In this document: positions 1-12,900 of the stretch, in pieces
Layout: every line of letters begins with the position of its first letter
Position numbering within the stretch: position 1 is the first letter of the stretch
DNA from: Podarcis raffonei
Lineage: Eukaryota > Chordata > Lepidosauria > Squamata > Lacertidae
Assembly: GCF_027172205.1 (NCBI RefSeq)
Contig: NC_070606.1
Span: 101,966,534 to 102,030,533, forward strand
DNA: 64,000 nt
Direction of reading: 5' to 3'
The notes under the pieces: generated by a model
What the model was told of the DNA's origin: nothing
Database searches by the model: none
The model's input: only the letters and a program-made list of their open reading frames with translations
Program-made: the position numbers and the translations under genes

Positions 1-180
1 GAAGGGGGGGCATGTCTTCTTCACCTTCTTCTTCGCTACAATATATCCATTTATTCCCAATTGTCAATGTCAAAAGGGACTAAAATCTATAAAATCCATA
101 GAAAATCAACGTGCCAATTTGCTCAATTTCTCTAGGACTCCATGACACCTCCCCTGTCCTCCATAATCCCTCAAGCAAGG
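1..180. other. Unassigned sequence at left edge
   Basis: This stretch shows no convincing coding frame or repeat that I can name. It adjoins the LTR-like block that follows and could be its flank or internal part, but I see no polypurine tract or other mark that decides this. Confidence 0.3.
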
Positions 181-579
181 TGTCAAGACCCTAATCCTGT
201 CAAATCACTCTGCCAAGCCTTTCCTCCGGGCAATGCCAGGTGGCAGACTATGCGTACATGGACCATTGTCTTCCCATCACCGGCACTCAGGAAGCGCTTA
301 TCTGCGCATATCTCCAGCTCTGCATATTCCCCCCTCCCTCCTCCATATGTTAATCCGGTGTAACCCAACCTCTCCTTAATGTAGTCATGATGTAACTGGG
401 ATGTATTTTGCACTGTATTCTGGGACATGGAGGGAGTTTCAAAAGTTCATGTCACCCCTTTCTCGCTGTTCAATCTCGCCTTGAACCTGTTGCGCAATAA
501 ACTTGGATCTTCTGCAGTTTGCTCCCGTCTCCGGCTGAGCTCATTTTCCTCCGCAGGGACCCGCGGACTTAGTCCGACA
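181..579 (+). mobile_element. LTR-like fossil, probably a solo or truncated retroviral-type LTR
   Basis: The block begins with TG and ends with CA, is about 400 bp long, and has a polyadenylation signal AATAAA at 496-501 followed by a GC-rich segment. This is the layout of the R-U5 part of an LTR. No clear target-site repeat is seen at the ends, and no internal retroviral genes are present in the window, so it looks like an old isolated LTR. Family is not assigned. An L2 LINE remnant starts about 35 bp downstream. Confidence 0.4.
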
Positions 580-614
580 AGCTCGGTGGCAGAGCAGCCT
601 CACACCCAGATTTT

Positions 615-1608
615 ACCGTAGCACTTTTCAACATCTACATGCAGCCGCTGGGAGAGATCATCACGGGGTTTGGGCTGGACGTTCATCAATATGCAGATGA
701 CACCCAGCTCTACCTCTCTTTCAAATCAGAACCAGTGAAGGTGGTGAAGGTCCTGTGTGAGTGCCTGGAGGCGGACGGACGATGGATGGTGGCTAACAGA
801 TTGAGGTTGAATCCTGACAAGACAGAAGTACTGTTTTGGGGGGACAGGAGGCGGGCAGGTGTGGAGGACTCCCTGGTCCTGAATGGGGTAACTGTGCCCC
901 TGAAGGGCCAGGTGTGCAGCCTGGGAGTCATTTTGGACTCACAGCTGTCCATGGAGGCACAGGCCAATTCTGTATCCATGGCAGCTGTCTCCCAGCTCCA
1001 TCTGGTACACAGGATGAGACCCTCCCGGACCGCAGACTGTCTCACCAGAGTGGTGCATGCTCTAGTTATCTCCCACTTGGATTACTGCAATGCGCTCTGT
1101 GTGGGGCTACCTTTGAAGGTGACCCGGAAACTGCAACTAATACAGAATGTGGCAGATAGACTGGTGACTGGGAGTGGCCGCTGGAGCCACATAACACCAT
1201 TCTTGAAAGACCTACATTGGCTCCCAAGACGTTTTTGAGCATAATTCAAAGTGTTGGTGCTGACCCTTAAAGCCTTAAACGGCCTCAGCCCAGTATCCCT
1301 GAAGGAGCGTCTCCACCCCCATCGTTCTGCCCGGGCACTGAGGTCCAGATCCGAGGGCCTTCTGGTGGTTCTCTCCCTGCAAGAAGTGAGACTGCAGGGA
1401 ACCAGGCAGAGGGCCTCCTCAGTAGTGGTGCCCGCCCTGTGGAACGCCCTCCCATCAGATGTCAAAGCAATAAACAACTATCTGACATTTAGAAGACATC
1501 CGAAGGCAGCCCTGTTTAGGGAAGTTTTTAATGGCTGATGTTTTAATGTATTTCTAATATTTTGTTGGAAGCCACCCAGAGTGGCTGGGGTAGAAATTAA
1601 TAATAGTA

Positions 1609-1661
<53 letters not shown>
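615..1661 (+). mobile_element. L2-type LINE, 3' half of the reverse transcriptase ORF plus 3' tail
   Basis: A frame from about 630 to 1238 encodes the RT palm motif YADD in HQYADDTQLY, followed by the DKTEVL and SHLDYCN motifs typical of vertebrate L2-type LINEs. Two stop codons near 1238-1245 break the frame, which then resumes at 1251-1538 with the C-terminal WNALPSDV motif. The 3' UTR ends in GCCACCCAGAGTGGCTGGGG and a (TTA)n microsatellite at about 1608-1661, the usual short-repeat tail of this family. The 5' part is missing. The same 3' end recurs at about 49.94 kb and, inverted, at about 55.05 kb. Confidence 0.85.
1608..1661. repeat. (TTA)n microsatellite
   Basis: A run of TTA units forms the 3' tail of the L2 LINE just upstream. 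In the vertebrate genome such tails grow after insertion and make length-polymorphic markers. Confidence 0.9.
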
Positions 1662-1689
1662 CGTCATCACCCCAACAACAAGCATTCCT

Positions 1690-1885
1690 ATACTGCCTCT
1701 GGCAGTGGAGGTGGAAGATGGCCCTTGTGGATCGTGGCCACTGATAGCCTTGTCCAATTGTCTTTTAAAGACATCCAAGTTGATGGCCATCCCTGTGTCC
1801 GGCAGGAGGGAGTTCCAGAGTTTTTGCATTGCATGAAGAAGTCTTGCCTTCTGTCTGTCCTAAATTCCCATTCACTTCAGTTCTA
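1690..1885 (-). mobile_element. CR1-type LINE 3' end fragment
   Basis: On the minus strand this segment reads through the CR1 C-terminal motif (aggacagacagaaggcaag, then the LWNSLLP peptide) and the following 3' end. The same 3' region is seen at 9690-9990 and 16950-17325. It is short and diverged. Confidence 0.6.
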
Positions 1886-1899
1886 GTATTATGAGGGAG

Positions 1900-3960
1900 A
1901 AAAACTTCTCTGTGTCCACCTTCTCCACCCCAGGTATAACCATATGCCCCTCTGTCATGTGTTCCCCTCTCCCCTCTTCCATGCCTTTTTTTTTTGAGAG
2001 TCAGCTAGGAGCTGGTGTGAAGTGCCAAGTGCTGTTGAGCTGACTGGGAGCCACAGGGCTATCAGACTGAATGTAGGACTAGACAAAGGCAATTGCCAGG
2101 AGGGTCTAACACCAGCTGATCTAAGTGCAACAGAGGAAGCTTCCCAAATGGGGGGAGGGCTGTAAAAAGGGAAGCAGGGGTCAAGGTGGTCAGCTCTCTG
2201 CAGGAAGAGCACCTCCAACAAACCAGGGACCGTCAAGGAGGATTCTTCTTCCAGAAGGCGGAAGTCTTGGCTAAAGGAGGAGAACAGAGAGGAACACAAT
2301 CCATGGCAAAATTGTGGCTCTGGAAAAGTCCCTGAAGGCAGGAACAGAACCGCATTGGAGCAACAGTCCCAACACTCATCCCCCAGAGCCGGTCCATGAG
2401 GACAGCACAATCAGAGGCATCAAAGGCCGCCCAGAGAGAGAGAAACAGAAGCAGAGTCATCCTCCCTCTGCCCCAGTCTCTCCATCCAGGCCACCCATTG
2501 GGCTGACCAAGGCTGATTCGGTCCTGAGCCCATGCCTGAACCCAGGAAAACAGGGAGGGCTGCTGTAGCCCACCCCTCACTCCAGGGACCAGTGATTCTG
2601 CGAGGCCTGCTTGTCGGTCAGAGCAAAGCAATTAGCTGCCTCCAAGGTATATGAAAAGCCGGGTCTTTATTTTGTTTCCAAATCTGAAATAGCAAAAAAG
2701 ACTCAGAGAAAGGGTGCAGCTTCTTTTAAAAGTTCAGTCCCCCGCCCCAAGATCCACTCCCACAAGTGTAATACAAAAGTCACCATGTCACAGAAAGATG
2801 TGGTGTTCGAGGAATTTGTGTGCTTGACTGGCCACCTACCAAGCAAGAAAGACAAGTCTCTGCTCATCTTTCACCTTTTGCAATCTTTAATGTTTTCCTT
2901 TCACATCCAATCACAGTAATTGCCCTTTACCTTATCTGTGTTAAACATTTCCTCCTTTGTGCATGGATAGCTGTCCTTTTGTCCCATTTCCACTTCTGAT
3001 AGCTATCTGTAATTTCCCAAGACCTGATTCTGCCCCCGTGACCCTGTGCCTTGGAGATGATGGCAGTTCACAGCTTGTCCAGGCACTGCAACCTGGTACC
3101 TCTTTGGTTAATGTGTTCCTTGGTTTGGCTTTTTTTGTAATTAAACCACTTTCATACAATTTCTAGTGTTCATTCTAGCATTCATTCATGTTTTCCCTGA
3201 GTCTCCATTCATAAAACTGGCTGAGATTAATAATTTCCGCTAGTAGGAACCTTATTTGAAATCTAGGTACTCCACCACCCGATCCAAGAGGGGCCATTTC
3301 CAACCGAGCAGCAAAACATCCAGGGTGGGCTTCTTTAAGAGTGAGAATTATGTCATTGTAGATAAAAGCACCATCTAGCAGTAGTGATGCTTTGAGCACG
3401 GCTTTCTTTTCTTCATTTTCCCCCTTGGCTTTGTTCTGCTGGAGTTCTTCCTCTGGGTGCTCCTGCCTTTTCCTGGTGTGTCTGTGGGGGGTCAGGACTG
3501 GCCCCTGCTGCCTTTCTGCTTGTGCCCCCCCCCCCCGTTGCAAGCACAGGAGCCTTGCCAGGAAAGATGGCAGCCCCTCTCCACCCAGGGCACAACTCCC
3601 CTTGCAGCTCAGCGCATCCACTTTTGCCCAGAGGAGAACCAGCATTGAGTGTCAAAACCCAGAAGCCCCCCGTATCACCTTCCTCTGGGATAAGGCTTTC
3701 CTCCTCTGACAAGGGTGGATTCTGCCAGAGGGCGGCAGGATCAGACCCACAGGGAGACAGGGAGACACAGGTGGGCTGAAATGGTTCACTTTATTTCTTT
3801 CTCAGTGTGCAGATGATCAGGTGCCCATTGTGTTCAATGATTTCATAGTGCAGACAAATGGCAGTGCTGGGGGTGGGGGGATGAAGTTTCACACATACCC
3901 CCTCGCATCACTTGCATGCCGACGGTGCTCAGGTAAGCGTGGCTTTCCTCACAGAAAAGT
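1900..3960. other. Unassigned sequence, no gene seen
   Basis: GC-rich from about 1900 to 2600, then AT-richer from about 2640 to 3400. Open frames here are short, overlap on both strands and lack splice-flanked conserved peptides. I recognise no gene and no clear repeat, though an old, decayed retroelement in 2640-3420 cannot be excluded. Confidence 0.3.
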
Positions 3961-3974
3961 AAAGGGATACTGCT

Positions 3975-4055
3975 CTGTGAGCTACAATTCCTGGATTACG
4001 GGGGTTGGACTAGATGACCCCTGGGGTCCCCTTCAACTCTGCAATTCTGTAAGTT
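3975..4055 (+). mobile_element. CR1/SINE 3' end fragment
   Basis: The segment contains GGTTGGACTAGATGACCCC followed by a GGTCCC-TTCAACTCT-ATTCTG block. This is the conserved 3' end shared in this genome by a CR1 LINE (inverted copy at 49.8 kb) and a tRNA-derived SINE (42.9 kb). Confidence 0.6.
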
Positions 4056-4059
4056 GGCA

Positions 4060-5390
4060 CAAGGGGTCTTTGGAGAGCGAATCTGCAGTGGGAAACTATG
4101 CCCAGTCCTCCTGCGACTGTCGAGTCCAATTACATGCGCTTGTTCCCAGCATCACACGCACGGCCCAAGAGCAGCTGGCGCATGCCTGAGCTGGCCAGAG
4201 GCCCACTGGGTGAGCGGCTCCCGGGCCCAGGCCTGCCATGGCCTTGCCCTGCTTAGGGGGCAGCCTGCCAAGGGGTCCAGCTGGCGTGAGGGACATGGCT
4301 GGGCAGGTGCTCCTTTGCAAAGGGAAGAGCCAGGAGGTCACTGTGGCTGCTTCTGACGCAGACATGCTGCCTGCTCACGCCAGGAGTCAGTGTGCGTGTG
4401 CCTAACACACTCTGTGTATGCCCAGAGACACCTTGGCCACATTTGCTTGGACTATGAGAGATCTTTAAGGGAACCCGCAAACCCTACCTTTTGGCTCTCG
4501 GGACCTTCAGCCTAATCCCATGCAGCCCCCTGGCTGGCTTAGAGCAGTGGCGAAGGGGAGATCACGGAAGGGAGGAGGGCCTCCTGCCATCCCATAATCT
4601 GCATGTTCTCCACCCACTGTTGCAGGGGAGGCCCATGTTCCTCAGTGGGGGGGGGGAGTAAGGTTACCAGTTTTTCCCCAAAGAATCTGGGGACACTTTT
4701 TTTTTTAAAAGAGGGGGGGAAAGCAATTTTTAAAAAAGTTTTAAAAAAGGAAGAAGTAATATCTTCTCTTCTGTGGTCTCCTCTGGCTCCTGGCCTGCTC
4801 TCTGGAGTGCCAGCCACCGTGGAGTGGTCTCGGGTGGGGCCTGGGCTTGGCCACGTGTCCTTGCCCTCCCAGTGCTTTCCTACCTCTGTTCCTCAGCGGG
4901 GGCAGCAGCAGCGGTGCAACAAGGTTGGGGCTCCCCTCTTTTTTCTCCTTCCTCTTTCTCTACTTTCTTCTTCTCCTCTCCCCTTTCTCCCTGCATCGGC
5001 TCCAGGGTTTTCCTGGCCATGGAGTGCTGCTGGGCAGTTGGCCGGGTGGCCGGGTGCTCTCACTCGTGGGGTGGGTGTGTCAGCGGTTCCCCCAGTTGAC
5101 GCGCCGGGAGTCCCTGGTTCCCCTTCAGCAGTGGCGGGGGCAGTGGCAGTCTCAGCAGCCCAGAGCCAGGCTGGTAGCGCAGTTGGCTCTGGCTGGCTTC
5201 AGGAGCTGCTCACTGCTGTGACGCCCGCCATTTTGCCTCACCAGAATTCCCCATATGATGTGTCTTGTGCCGTTGAACCAATCAGGCAACATTCATTCCC
5301 TACTAATAAATCTACAACACTTAAAATATAAATCCGGGGACATTAAATGAAATCCGGGGACATTCCGGGGACAGATTTGTGAATCCGGGG
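4060..5390. other. Unassigned sequence with a minor repeat
   Basis: No gene is supported. The longest frame (4603-5331) is low-complexity Ser/Pro/Gly peptide with no family resemblance. Short ATCCGGGGACATT-like units around 5330-5400 recur in tandem and look like the remnant of an unclassified repeat. Confidence 0.3.
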
Positions 5391-5399
5391 ACTGTCCCT

Positions 5400-5610
5400 G
5401 GGAAACGGGGACGTAGAGAGTTGCTTTGTATGCAGAAGGTCTTCCGTTCAATCTCCCGGCGCACCTCCGGGGAAAGTGCAGGAGGAGAGATCGTTGCTCT
5501 TGTGCTCGGATCCTGCTTGTGGGTTTCCCACTGAGGCACCTGGTTGGCCACTGAGAGGAGAGGGGGCTGGACCAGATGGGCCCCCTTTGGCCTGATCCGG
5601 CAGGCAGGCA
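5400..5610 (+). mobile_element. tRNA-like SINE piece joined to a CR1 3' end
   Basis: At 5410-5460 the sequence resembles a tRNA-derived SINE head (GCTTTGTATGCAGAAGGTC then TTCAATCTCC, a B-box-like element). It is followed by the CR1 tail motif CACCTGGTTGGCCACTGAGA and GGCCTGATCCGGCAG at 5535-5605. Both are short and diverged. Confidence 0.5.
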
Positions 5611-6334
5611 GCCCAACTGGCCAAGACCTTTCCTCTTGCTCAGGGGAGAAGCTAAGGGGGCTCGACGGGTCAAAGGGCTGACTGGGTGGAAGCTGCCTGG
5701 CTAGGAAGGACTCCTGGGGGGGGGGCTTGAGGGTCCTCGTGTCCCAGGCCCTGATGCAGCCCTTCCTGGGAGCCCCAGCTGAGGGCAAGGGGAAGTTTCT
5801 GCTGCAGCTGGCATGGGATGTCTGCACTGGGGACCCCCTCCCCGTCTTTCTCTGGGTGCTGGAATTCCTTGAGCAACATCCCCCAGCCCCCCACCTCAGA
5901 GCCTCCCCCTGTGAGAGACAGATCCCACCCAGGCAACTGCGAGCAAAGCAGCAGCAGCTCTTTGTGAGGCCTCCAGAGCAGAGGCTGCCATTTGCTTCCT
6001 TGGCATGGGGGGAGGGGGAAGAAGGGGTGCCAGCTGGCATCCTTGCAAGTAGTCAGTGGCCCATTTACACTCCCAGAATCTGGATGGCTCCCCCACCCCA
6101 CCCAATGCAGGGTCTCCTGGCAACCGCTTGCTGTGGGCACATTCAGAAGGTGCCAGAAGTGGAAGACACCCCCCCAGCAGCTTTGCTCCAGAAGAACCTA
6201 AAGGCTGGTGGGGTTACTTTCTTTGCCAGGGCTGCCTAGAGACACCCTGCCCAGCCTCAGGAGCCACTTGGGCTGGGCATGTGGCTAGTTCTGGGCCAGG
6301 ATGACTCTCAGGCTGGCTGCCAAGATGTGGGCGT

Positions 6335-6412
6335 AGGATCTTAGAACCACAGCATTGTAGAGTTGCAAGGGACCCCAAGAGTCATCTAGTCCAACCCCAC
6401 GCAAGGCAGGAA
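6335..6412 (-). mobile_element. CR1/SINE 3' end fragment, inverted
   Basis: The + strand reads GTAGAGTTGCAAGGGACCCC and then TCATCTAGTCCAACCCC, the reverse complement of the shared CR1/SINE 3' end seen elsewhere in the window. It sits just beyond the stop codon of the BDH1-like gene, so it may be part of its 3' UTR. Confidence 0.6.
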
Positions 6413-6457
6413 TTGTTTGCTTCCAAACTGGGCACCAGGCCTATGGGCAGCGAGGGA

Positions 6458-6927
6458 CTAGCGGACGTAGAGCCAGTCGGCCAGAGCCGTGGGCAAGTGG
6501 GTGAAGGCCTGCAGCCGGACCCACCAGCGGGCCTCCATGGGGTTGTAGCGGGCGTAGGGGTGCCGCGCGGTCAGCGCCTCGGTGATGTCGTCCAGCACGA
6601 GGGAGACGTCCCTCCGGCCGCTGCGCACAAAGCCCTCCATCCGGCGGACCTGCTCCGCGAAGTAGGCCTCTCCGTAATCCGCGCGGACGGCTGCGCTGGC
6701 CCCGCTCCACATCTGCTGGGCCTCGGCCTGGACTCCGTCCCGGGTCAGGATGCCGGTGGCCGCGATGAAGTTGCTGGGCTCCACCGCGACCACCCCCACC
6801 CCCCAGGGGTACATCTCCTGCCGGAGGCAGCTGGTGAAGGCCTCCAGGCCGGCCTTGGAGACGCAGTAGGAGGAGCGCAGAGGACTGGACATGCGGCCGA
6901 GCATGCTGCTCACGTTGACCACGCGGC
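6458..6927 (-). CDS. BDH1-like last coding exon: catalytic Ser-Tyr-Lys and C-terminus
   Basis: Encodes residues 190-345, with [13 protein letters not shown] (catalytic Ser) and [13 protein letters not shown] (catalytic Tyr and Lys). It ends DWLYVR and TAG. The 470-nt length equals that of the last BDH1 exon. Where BDH1 has [13 protein letters not shown] this protein has [13 protein letters not shown], so the lipid-binding C-terminal region is altered. Confidence 0.93.
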
Positions 6928-9900
6928 CTGGAGAGGAGCAGAGAGGCAGGCGCTGGGCGAGAGGGAGCCTCTCTGGGGCCGGCCTTCTCAAAGGGGGGCA
7001 GAGGCTGCCGGGAAAGGTCAGAGACTCATCGGGGAGCTTCCCAGCACTACCCCCATGGTGACTGAGAGAGGAGGGAAAGGAACTCTGTGTGTGCTCAGAA
7101 GCACACCTCACCGAAATTATTTTCCGTTTCACTGCAAACCAGCTTTGGAGGTCAGCCGTGGTGGAGGCCCCAAGTCCCACTGTCCCATGGGCTGAGCAAA
7201 TCCACGCGGGCTGAGGCTGCCCACTGGAGCCTGAGCTCCAGAGCTGACCCATCTGCCGCAGGATCTGGAGGGAGGGATCCTGCAGCCAGAGGATCGTGTC
7301 CCAGCTGCCCCACCTTCTGCAGGGGCTCCTCAGCTGCTCTTGCCAGGGCTTGTGACAGCCTCCCCCCAGGGGCTGGCTGCCCCTCCCAGGCCACTGCTGG
7401 CCCAATTCTGCACCAGGAAACCCTGGCAAAGGGACCAAGTGCAGCGGAGGGAGGGGTGACAAAGAGGATGTCCCTCAAGAGGCGGACGGTGCCGTACCTT
7501 GGGCCCTGCGGATCAGGGGCAGAAAAGCCTTGGTGACTCGGATGGCCCCCCACAGGTTGACCTCGGCCACCCTCTGGTACTTCTCCACGCTGGTGAATTC
7601 CACGTCCCCAAAGGAGGCGACTCCAGCGTTGTTCACCAAGCCCCACAGACCTGTCAGGCAAAGCAGGAGATGCGTCCTGGGGGTTCTGCCGCAGGAACAG
7701 GGTCCTCTTCCCCTGGGGACACCCGGCCCCCTCTCTCCCTGCCCCCTCCCAGGGCCCACAGTGGGACCCTCTGAATGAGGACGCCAGAGGAACCTCCAGA
7801 ATCAGCTGGGGGGGGGACACAAGAGGCGCCATCCCTGTCAGGTGGCCTCAAAGCCTACTTCTAGGGGGGAAGTGGCCCCAATCCAACAGAAAGGTGAAAT
7901 TAGCAGCCAAATGTAACAAGTGCATATTCTTGCTAGTTAGCATGAGAAGGGGTTAACACCACAGAGCCGTATTGCTAAGTGGCACATACTCAGACCATAG
8001 AAACACAGTTGGTAGACAGGGTTCTGTGTGATGTCATTTCCCCTCCATATAGTACTTCCTGTCCCCTCCTCTCTTCCTTGGGCCAGTGTTGGAGGCAGAG
8101 TTGCCTCTACTTGCTCCAGCTTCGGGTTCAGGCCTGAAGCTACTTATACTGCAAATGAAAGTCTTTTGCCTGCATAGTTTTTACTGCTGCCATTGCTGTG
8201 AACCATTGCAAGATTATAAGTTATTTGTTTAACTTATTTACAAGTTGTTGCCTGATTGTTTGTTAAGTGGAGTAAGAAAGGGGAGCCAGCTCGCTTCATG
8301 AAGCTGGACTTGCTCAAAAGGAGCCTAATTCCTACGCTTTTAATTTTGCTGCCAAGAATGGGATTTTGAAACTCAATCCTGGCTTGTGGGAGCAATTAAC
8401 CTCTCCTCTCCTACCCCTTAAACCCCTCCCACATTCTGCACTGAAATGAGCAGGGCTGGTGGGGGAGCCATGGGGTCTCCGTCCCAGGCCATTTCCTCCT
8501 CCCCACGGATCCACCCCATTCCCCAGGAGGTGCACCAGCGCAGAGGGGGTTCTGCTGCCCCTCCTCTCCCCCCTTGCTGCCCCCACAGCCCCCAAAGAGG
8601 GTCTGGCAAAGAGGCTGGAAGAGTCTGCCAGGAATGTCTCCTCCAGTCAATTCCACCCAGAGAGATCCACCGAAGGACCTTCTGGCAAGTCCTGCATGCA
8701 AGAGGTTGCACTAGATGAGTCCACCAACTTGCCCATGCTCTGATTCTGTGAGTCTCCCAGGGGCTGCCAAGCCCCACGGCTGGGTGAGCTGAGGCGCTCG
8801 CTCTGCTGCCCCCTCTCTCCTCCAAGGGGTCTGGAAGAGACGGGGCAGCTCTCTCCCCTCCTTACAGCCCCCTCTCCCCGACCTCCCAGTCTCTGAGTCA
8901 GAAGGATCCTGTACAGAGAATCAGGAGCACCACCGCCACAAAACTTGGGGGACCATTTCTGCGTTTGGGGTGGGGGCCAGAGGTCTCTGCGGGGGTGGGG
9001 GCTTCTCCTTTCCTGCCTCTTGCACAGAGAAGGGGTCCTTTGAGGCTGGCTCAGCTGAGGGCATCTTTGGGGCTCTGTACGGAGACCCCCCCCAAAGCCT
9101 CTTGTTTGCCTGGCTCCATGCCCATGTGCCAACCCTCTCCTGCTTCATTCCTCGCACCCATGGAGACCCCTCCCTCCTCCTCCTCCCTTCTGGCCCTGAT
9201 CCCTGCTCTGCTCCTCCTGCTGACTCCCTTGGGTGGAGGCGGCCCTTTGCACAGTCCTCCCTGCCTTGCCTTTGCCCTCCTGTGCTCTTTGCAATCCTCC
9301 TCCACCTCATCCCGCCCCAGGGAATGTGGGGCTCAGCAGCAGCCAGAAAGGCTGGCCCAGGGGGTGCTGCTGCTTCTGATGCTGCCACGTCCTGCAGATG
9401 ACCTGAGCTGACCTGAGACGGGGTCACCTGCCAGCTGTTGGCTCAGAGGTCCACCTCTTGTCCTGGATCGGGCCCCCAGGCAGGCAGCCCCCCCCCCCGT
9501 GCCTGCAAGATGCCAGGACAAAGGCAGCTCTGTAGCACAAGGAAGAGCCCTGGCTCATGAGGCTTTTTAGTTTAGAGTAAGAGGCACCATGGTGGTAGTT
9601 TATACAATTGGACCTGGCAGGAGAAGCAGACAGAGATCAGTTTTCCTCCCTGTCTCCTCCCTCCAGATCTCCTGGGCATCCAATGAAGCTGAATGTTGGA
9701 AGATTCAGGACACAGAAAGGAAAGACTTCTTCATGTGGCACATAGATAAACTGCGGAACTCCCTTCCACAGGACGCAGCGATGGCCATCAACCTACAAGG
9801 CTCTCCAAAAGGACTGTGCCAATTCATGGAGGAGGAGGGGGCTTTGGGGGCCGCAGGAGAGGAGAGCTGCTCTTGCCCTGGGGTCCTGCTTGTGGGCTTC

Positions 9901-12900
9901 TTCCCGTGGGGGCCTCTGGTTGGCCATTCTGAGAAGATGTGGGACTAGATGGGTCCTTGGCCTGATCCAGCAGCCAGGCTCTTCTGAGGCTCTTCTTATC
10001 TCGTGATCCCAGCTCCATTCGCTGCCTCTTTTCCAGGAACTGAGCCACCTCCCTTTGAGCCCCCCCCCCGACCTCCACCCTCCCCACTGCCTGCTCAGGA
10101 TCAGCCAGGATCAGCCTCCCCTCTGGGCCACCCGCCCCACAGACACCAAGCAGGTCCCTCTGGCCACACAGCTGCCCCAGGGATGCCCGGCTCCCCAGAG
10201 ACACCCCAGCCCCCACGTGGCCCTGGCCAGAGGGCCCTTACCTTGCTCAGGCCGCTTCAGGCTCCCGGTCACGAGTTGGAGAGCCCTGGCCACCTCCTCC
10301 TCGCTGCAGACGTTCATCTGCAAGACGTGCATCCGCCCCGAGGGTCCCAGGCGCTCCAGCTCCCGGGCACCGTCTCCTCCTTGGTCCTGCTCAACAGACA
10401 CAGGAAAGAAATCCTTTGCCCACAACAGTCTGCCAGGAGTGGCCCCCCTCCAATCCACTCCCAGGGCCCCCTGGATCAGGCTGGGGGCTGCTGGGGGCTG
10501 GCACTTAGCTCCCTGACCCCCAGCTGCTGCTTCCTTGTCTGCAGAAAAGAGGGCAGTATTGGCAACCATGTTTTAAAACCTGCTTCGAGTGGAAAACCAG
10601 GATAGTGTAATGAGTTTGGGGAATCAGGCTGCATGCCAAGACATACCCAAGCCCTGGATCCAGCAAGTGTTAAAAGACAAGCCAGGCTAGCTTCCCGAGG
10701 AGGAGATCGCTTGGGTGATGGGCCATTTAGAGAACAAAGGAAAGGGGCTCTGTGTCAGATGGCAAAGGGATGGCCTCGCAGGTGAAGGAACTGTTGTTAT
10801 TATTATATTGCTTCCTAGACATCCATTCATCTGGTGGGTGGATGTCCTTGGAGGGGGTTCCCACTCCCCTCCACCAGGCAGGCCAGGGGACTGGGACTAT
10901 GCCCCCCCCAGCGCAGCGGCCTGCTCCCCCCTTCTCTGCTCCAAAGGCCCAGGCAGCCCAGAGGAGACACCCTGTCTGGCTCTCCTCTCCACGGATGGAG
11001 GATGTGGGCCGGCTGTATCAGGAGGGATTTCCAGATTCATAAACTGCCCCCCAGCTAAGGCTGCCCAAGGGGGTGTACAGTCAGATGAACAGGGTTGCAG
11101 ACTCAGCTGAAACCAGTAAGGCCATTCCTGCGATTGTGCAAATCCAGAGGCTGATGGGCATTTCAGGGAAAGCCTTCGGGATCAAGGGCATATTATGGGA
11201 TTAGTGGTTGCCCAACTTCATTTGAAACCACAGGGAAGACACGAACCCTTTGCAAGGAGAGCAGAGGATCCCCAGAGGCTATTCTGAGGCGGTGAGCCTG
11301 GCAGTTGGGAGGGGGGTGGCCAGGAATGTCACCGTCTTCTGGGAACAGAAGACACAAAATCTGGCAGGGGAAGGTCCTTGCTTTGCAAATAGGTTCAGGG
11401 GCTGAAGGGAAGCTGTCCCACGGGAATCAGGAGCCCAGAGGAAGAGTCCTGGGGCCTCTCTCTGCCTGCGAATGGATGTCCCCCGCTGCCCCGGATGTTT
11501 ACAAGGGACCCAGGCGAGGCGGCTGAGGGCACGTGGCTTGGAGCTGTGATGAAGAACCTGCACCTGCTGCTCCTGCAGTGTGGGGAAAGTGAAAGTGAGC
11601 CGTCACCGTCTCCACGGCAACAGGGCCAGGCACAACCTCACTTGGGATGGAAACTTCCAGGCTTGGCCGCCTCCGGGGGGGGGGGGGGGCTCACTGGCCC
11701 TGCCAGCTCTCCCAGGCAGGCAGGCAGGCAGGGAGGGAGGTCACCTTGGCCGGCCTGAATCACAAAGGAGATGGCTGCGTGACCTCTGGGTGCCCCTGGG
11801 CAGGAAGGCGGCTGCGAGTGGGGAAGAAGTTGGAGAGGCGGCCACCCAAAGGCCCTCCCTGGCAGGAGGAGGAAGAGGAGGGAAAAGAATGGCAGTTGTC
11901 TCAGGCACAGAGATCTCACTCCACGCCCCCCAGCCAAGGGAGCTCCCCTCACCCAGCAGACAAGGCCCGTCTGTGGGACAGGAGGTGGGGAAGGGGGGAC
12001 AATAGCAGGCCCTGACCTCCAAAATTTCCCCAGAAGGACCTGCCCACACAGCCTCCCCCACAGGCCTCAGGGGCTCTGTCCTTGGGCACAGCCAGGGGCC
12101 TAATCTGCCCAAGTCAATCTGCCCCCACAAAATCCAACCAAGTTTGGTGGCTGCAGCAAAAAGGGAACAGAATGAAGCAGGGGCCCTGCTGGGGTAGGGG
12201 GGGAGGGGGGGCTGGCACCCCACTCACTCACGGTGTTGTATGAGTTTATGCCAATAAAAGCTTGGTGGCTTGCAGCAATGGCATCCTCCACAGCTGGGGA
12301 TGCCCCCCCTGGGTGAAGCTACCCCTCATCACCCCCCTTGGGGCACAAAATATGAGCAGCCCCCGGTTTAAACTCCCCGGTCTCCTCTTTCCCAAGTGAC
12401 GTTCTCCAGAGGTTGTGGGACTCCCAGCGGAGCCGATGGCCGGGGGGGAGGAAGAGGGTGGGAGTCGTAGTTCAGCAACCTCTGGAGGGCACCCGGTTGG
12501 GAAGGTTGCTCTGCAGGGTGGGCACAGCAGCTGCTTCTCTTCTGAGCCCCTCTCTCATCCAGCTGGGTGGGCAGCAGCAGCCCCCCTCACCTTGAGCAGG
12601 CAGGCGGCAAAGACGGTGAAGCCCTCGGCGTGGAGGCGCCTGGCCAAGGCCTGGCCGAAGCCTTTGTCGCAGCCGGTGATGAGAACGGCCTTCCCGTCGG
12701 CCTGCGGGGGGGAGACAGGAAGGGGCCCCCTCAGAGGCTGCCGAGAGCCAGGAGGAGCAGGCAAGGCTCAGCCGCCAGGGAGAAATCATCCCTACGCTCT
12801 AGATCAGAGGGGTCCACGTGCGGCCCTCAAGGCCCTTTGGGTGGCTCCCGCCCTCCTGCTTCCCTAGTTAGGACGTGCCCAGCTTCGGGAAGGAGATGCG

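Noticed and set aside
1608-1661. CRISPR or other spaced array among the tandem repeats
   Set aside because: All tandem repeats seen are simple microsatellites with units of 2-6 bp and no spacers.
4603-5331. 242-codon open frame on the plus strand
   Set aside because: Low-complexity Ser/Pro/Gly/Leu peptide, overlapping frames in all phases, no domain and no splice context. It reflects GC-rich sequence.
6413-7195. 260-codon plus-strand frame
   Set aside because: Antisense shadow of the last BDH1-like exon.
7913-8300. Definite solo LTR in the BDH1-like intron
   Set aside because: Only one end has the expected dinucleotide and no flanking repeat is found, so it is kept as a low-confidence possibility.
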